A program made the translations under genes and the position numbers. The notes beneath the pieces are model-generated. The model made no database searches, was not told the origin of the DNA, and worked only from the letters and a program-made list of their open reading frames with translations. 5,932 nucleotides of DNA from an uncultured Paracoccus sp. (GTDB lineage: Bacteria > Pseudomonadota > Alphaproteobacteria > Rhodobacterales > Rhodobacteraceae): assembly GCA_937859005.1 (NCBI GenBank), contig CALLYR010000046.1, forward strand, positions 1 to 5,932. The letters run 5' to 3'. Shown here in pieces: positions 5,906 to 5,932 of this stretch; positions within the stretch are counted from its first letter, which is position 1, and each line of letters begins with the position of its first letter.

Positions 5906-5932
5906 ATGTTCAGCAAGATCCTGATCGCCAAC
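5906..5932 (+). CDS. Start of a biotin carboxylase-type subunit (PccA-like acyl-CoA carboxylase alpha), cut by window edge
   Basis: Only nine codons are present: MFSKILIAN. This matches the highly conserved N-terminus of biotin carboxylases and acyl-CoA carboxylase alpha subunits, where KILIANRGEIA begins the ATP-grasp enzyme's N-terminal domain. These proteins carboxylate biotin using ATP and bicarbonate. AGGG lies about 7 nt upstream of the ATG. AccC, PccA and methylcrotonyl-CoA carboxylase alpha share this beginning, so they cannot be told apart from nine residues. accC is usually directly downstream of accB, whereas this gene is the first in its transcription unit, which tilts the call towards a PccA-like or MccA-like subunit. 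That last step is inference. Confidence 0.7.

Noticed and set aside
4527..5924. 465-codon open frame on the plus strand opposite miaB
   Set aside because: It is antisense to miaB and runs through the intergenic repeat into the next gene in another frame, with no recognisable motif.
5686..5931. 81-codon minus-strand frame covering the miaB/carboxylase intergenic region
   Set aside because: It is built from the intergenic repeat and the opposite strand of the carboxylase start, and enters miaB in a wrong frame.
1..5932. tRNA or rRNA genes, CRISPR array, insertion sequence, prophage or integron traces
   Set aside because: None was seen: no cloverleaf-like sequences, no regularly spaced repeats, no transposase or integrase motifs; genes are tightly packed and of uniform composition.

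Overview
The window is GC-rich DNA from an alphaproteobacterium, most likely a Paracoccus-like member of the Rhodobacterales. The evidence is the strong G/C bias at third codon positions, the short ProRS lacking the large editing insert, an HdaA-type DnaA homologue next to an AI-2E/PerM-family membrane protein, and an intergenic GC-rich repeat of a kind I recall from this order. The organism call is an inference; no rRNA or other marker is present.

Layout: (1) Positions 1-1762, minus strand: an AI-2E family transporter followed after 3 nt by a GTG-started hdaA, which runs off the left edge. (2) 1763-1922: a divergent promoter region. (3) 1923-3287, plus strand: proS, complete. (4) 3301-3321: a perfect 9-bp hairpin between convergent genes, probably a shared terminator. 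(5) 3324-5750, minus strand: an apparent three-gene operon, transcribed miaB, then a Qac/EmrE-type small multidrug resistance (SMR) protein whose ATG overlaps the miaB stop (ATGA), then a class C-like HAD acid phosphatase without a signal peptide. (6) 5751-5905: a second divergent intergenic region carrying a GC-rich inverted repeat. (7) From 5906, plus strand: the first nine codons of a biotin-carboxylase-type subunit, probably PccA-like, cut by the right edge.

The genes are mostly core housekeeping: proS charges tRNA-Pro, MiaB modifies A37 of a subset of tRNAs, HdaA restrains DnaA after initiation, and the last gene begins a biotin-dependent carboxylase. The accessory-looking part is the SMR pump plus phosphatase downstream of miaB. 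I see no mobile element, tRNA or rRNA gene, CRISPR array or prophage trace, and no clear case for a previously undescribed system. The points most worth a second look are the long hydrophilic tail on the AI-2E protein (with a C8 tract at its junction), the signal-less e(P4)-type phosphatase, the miaB-SMR translational coupling, and the repeat in the miaB/carboxylase divergent region. No gene-free stretch exceeds 160 bases.
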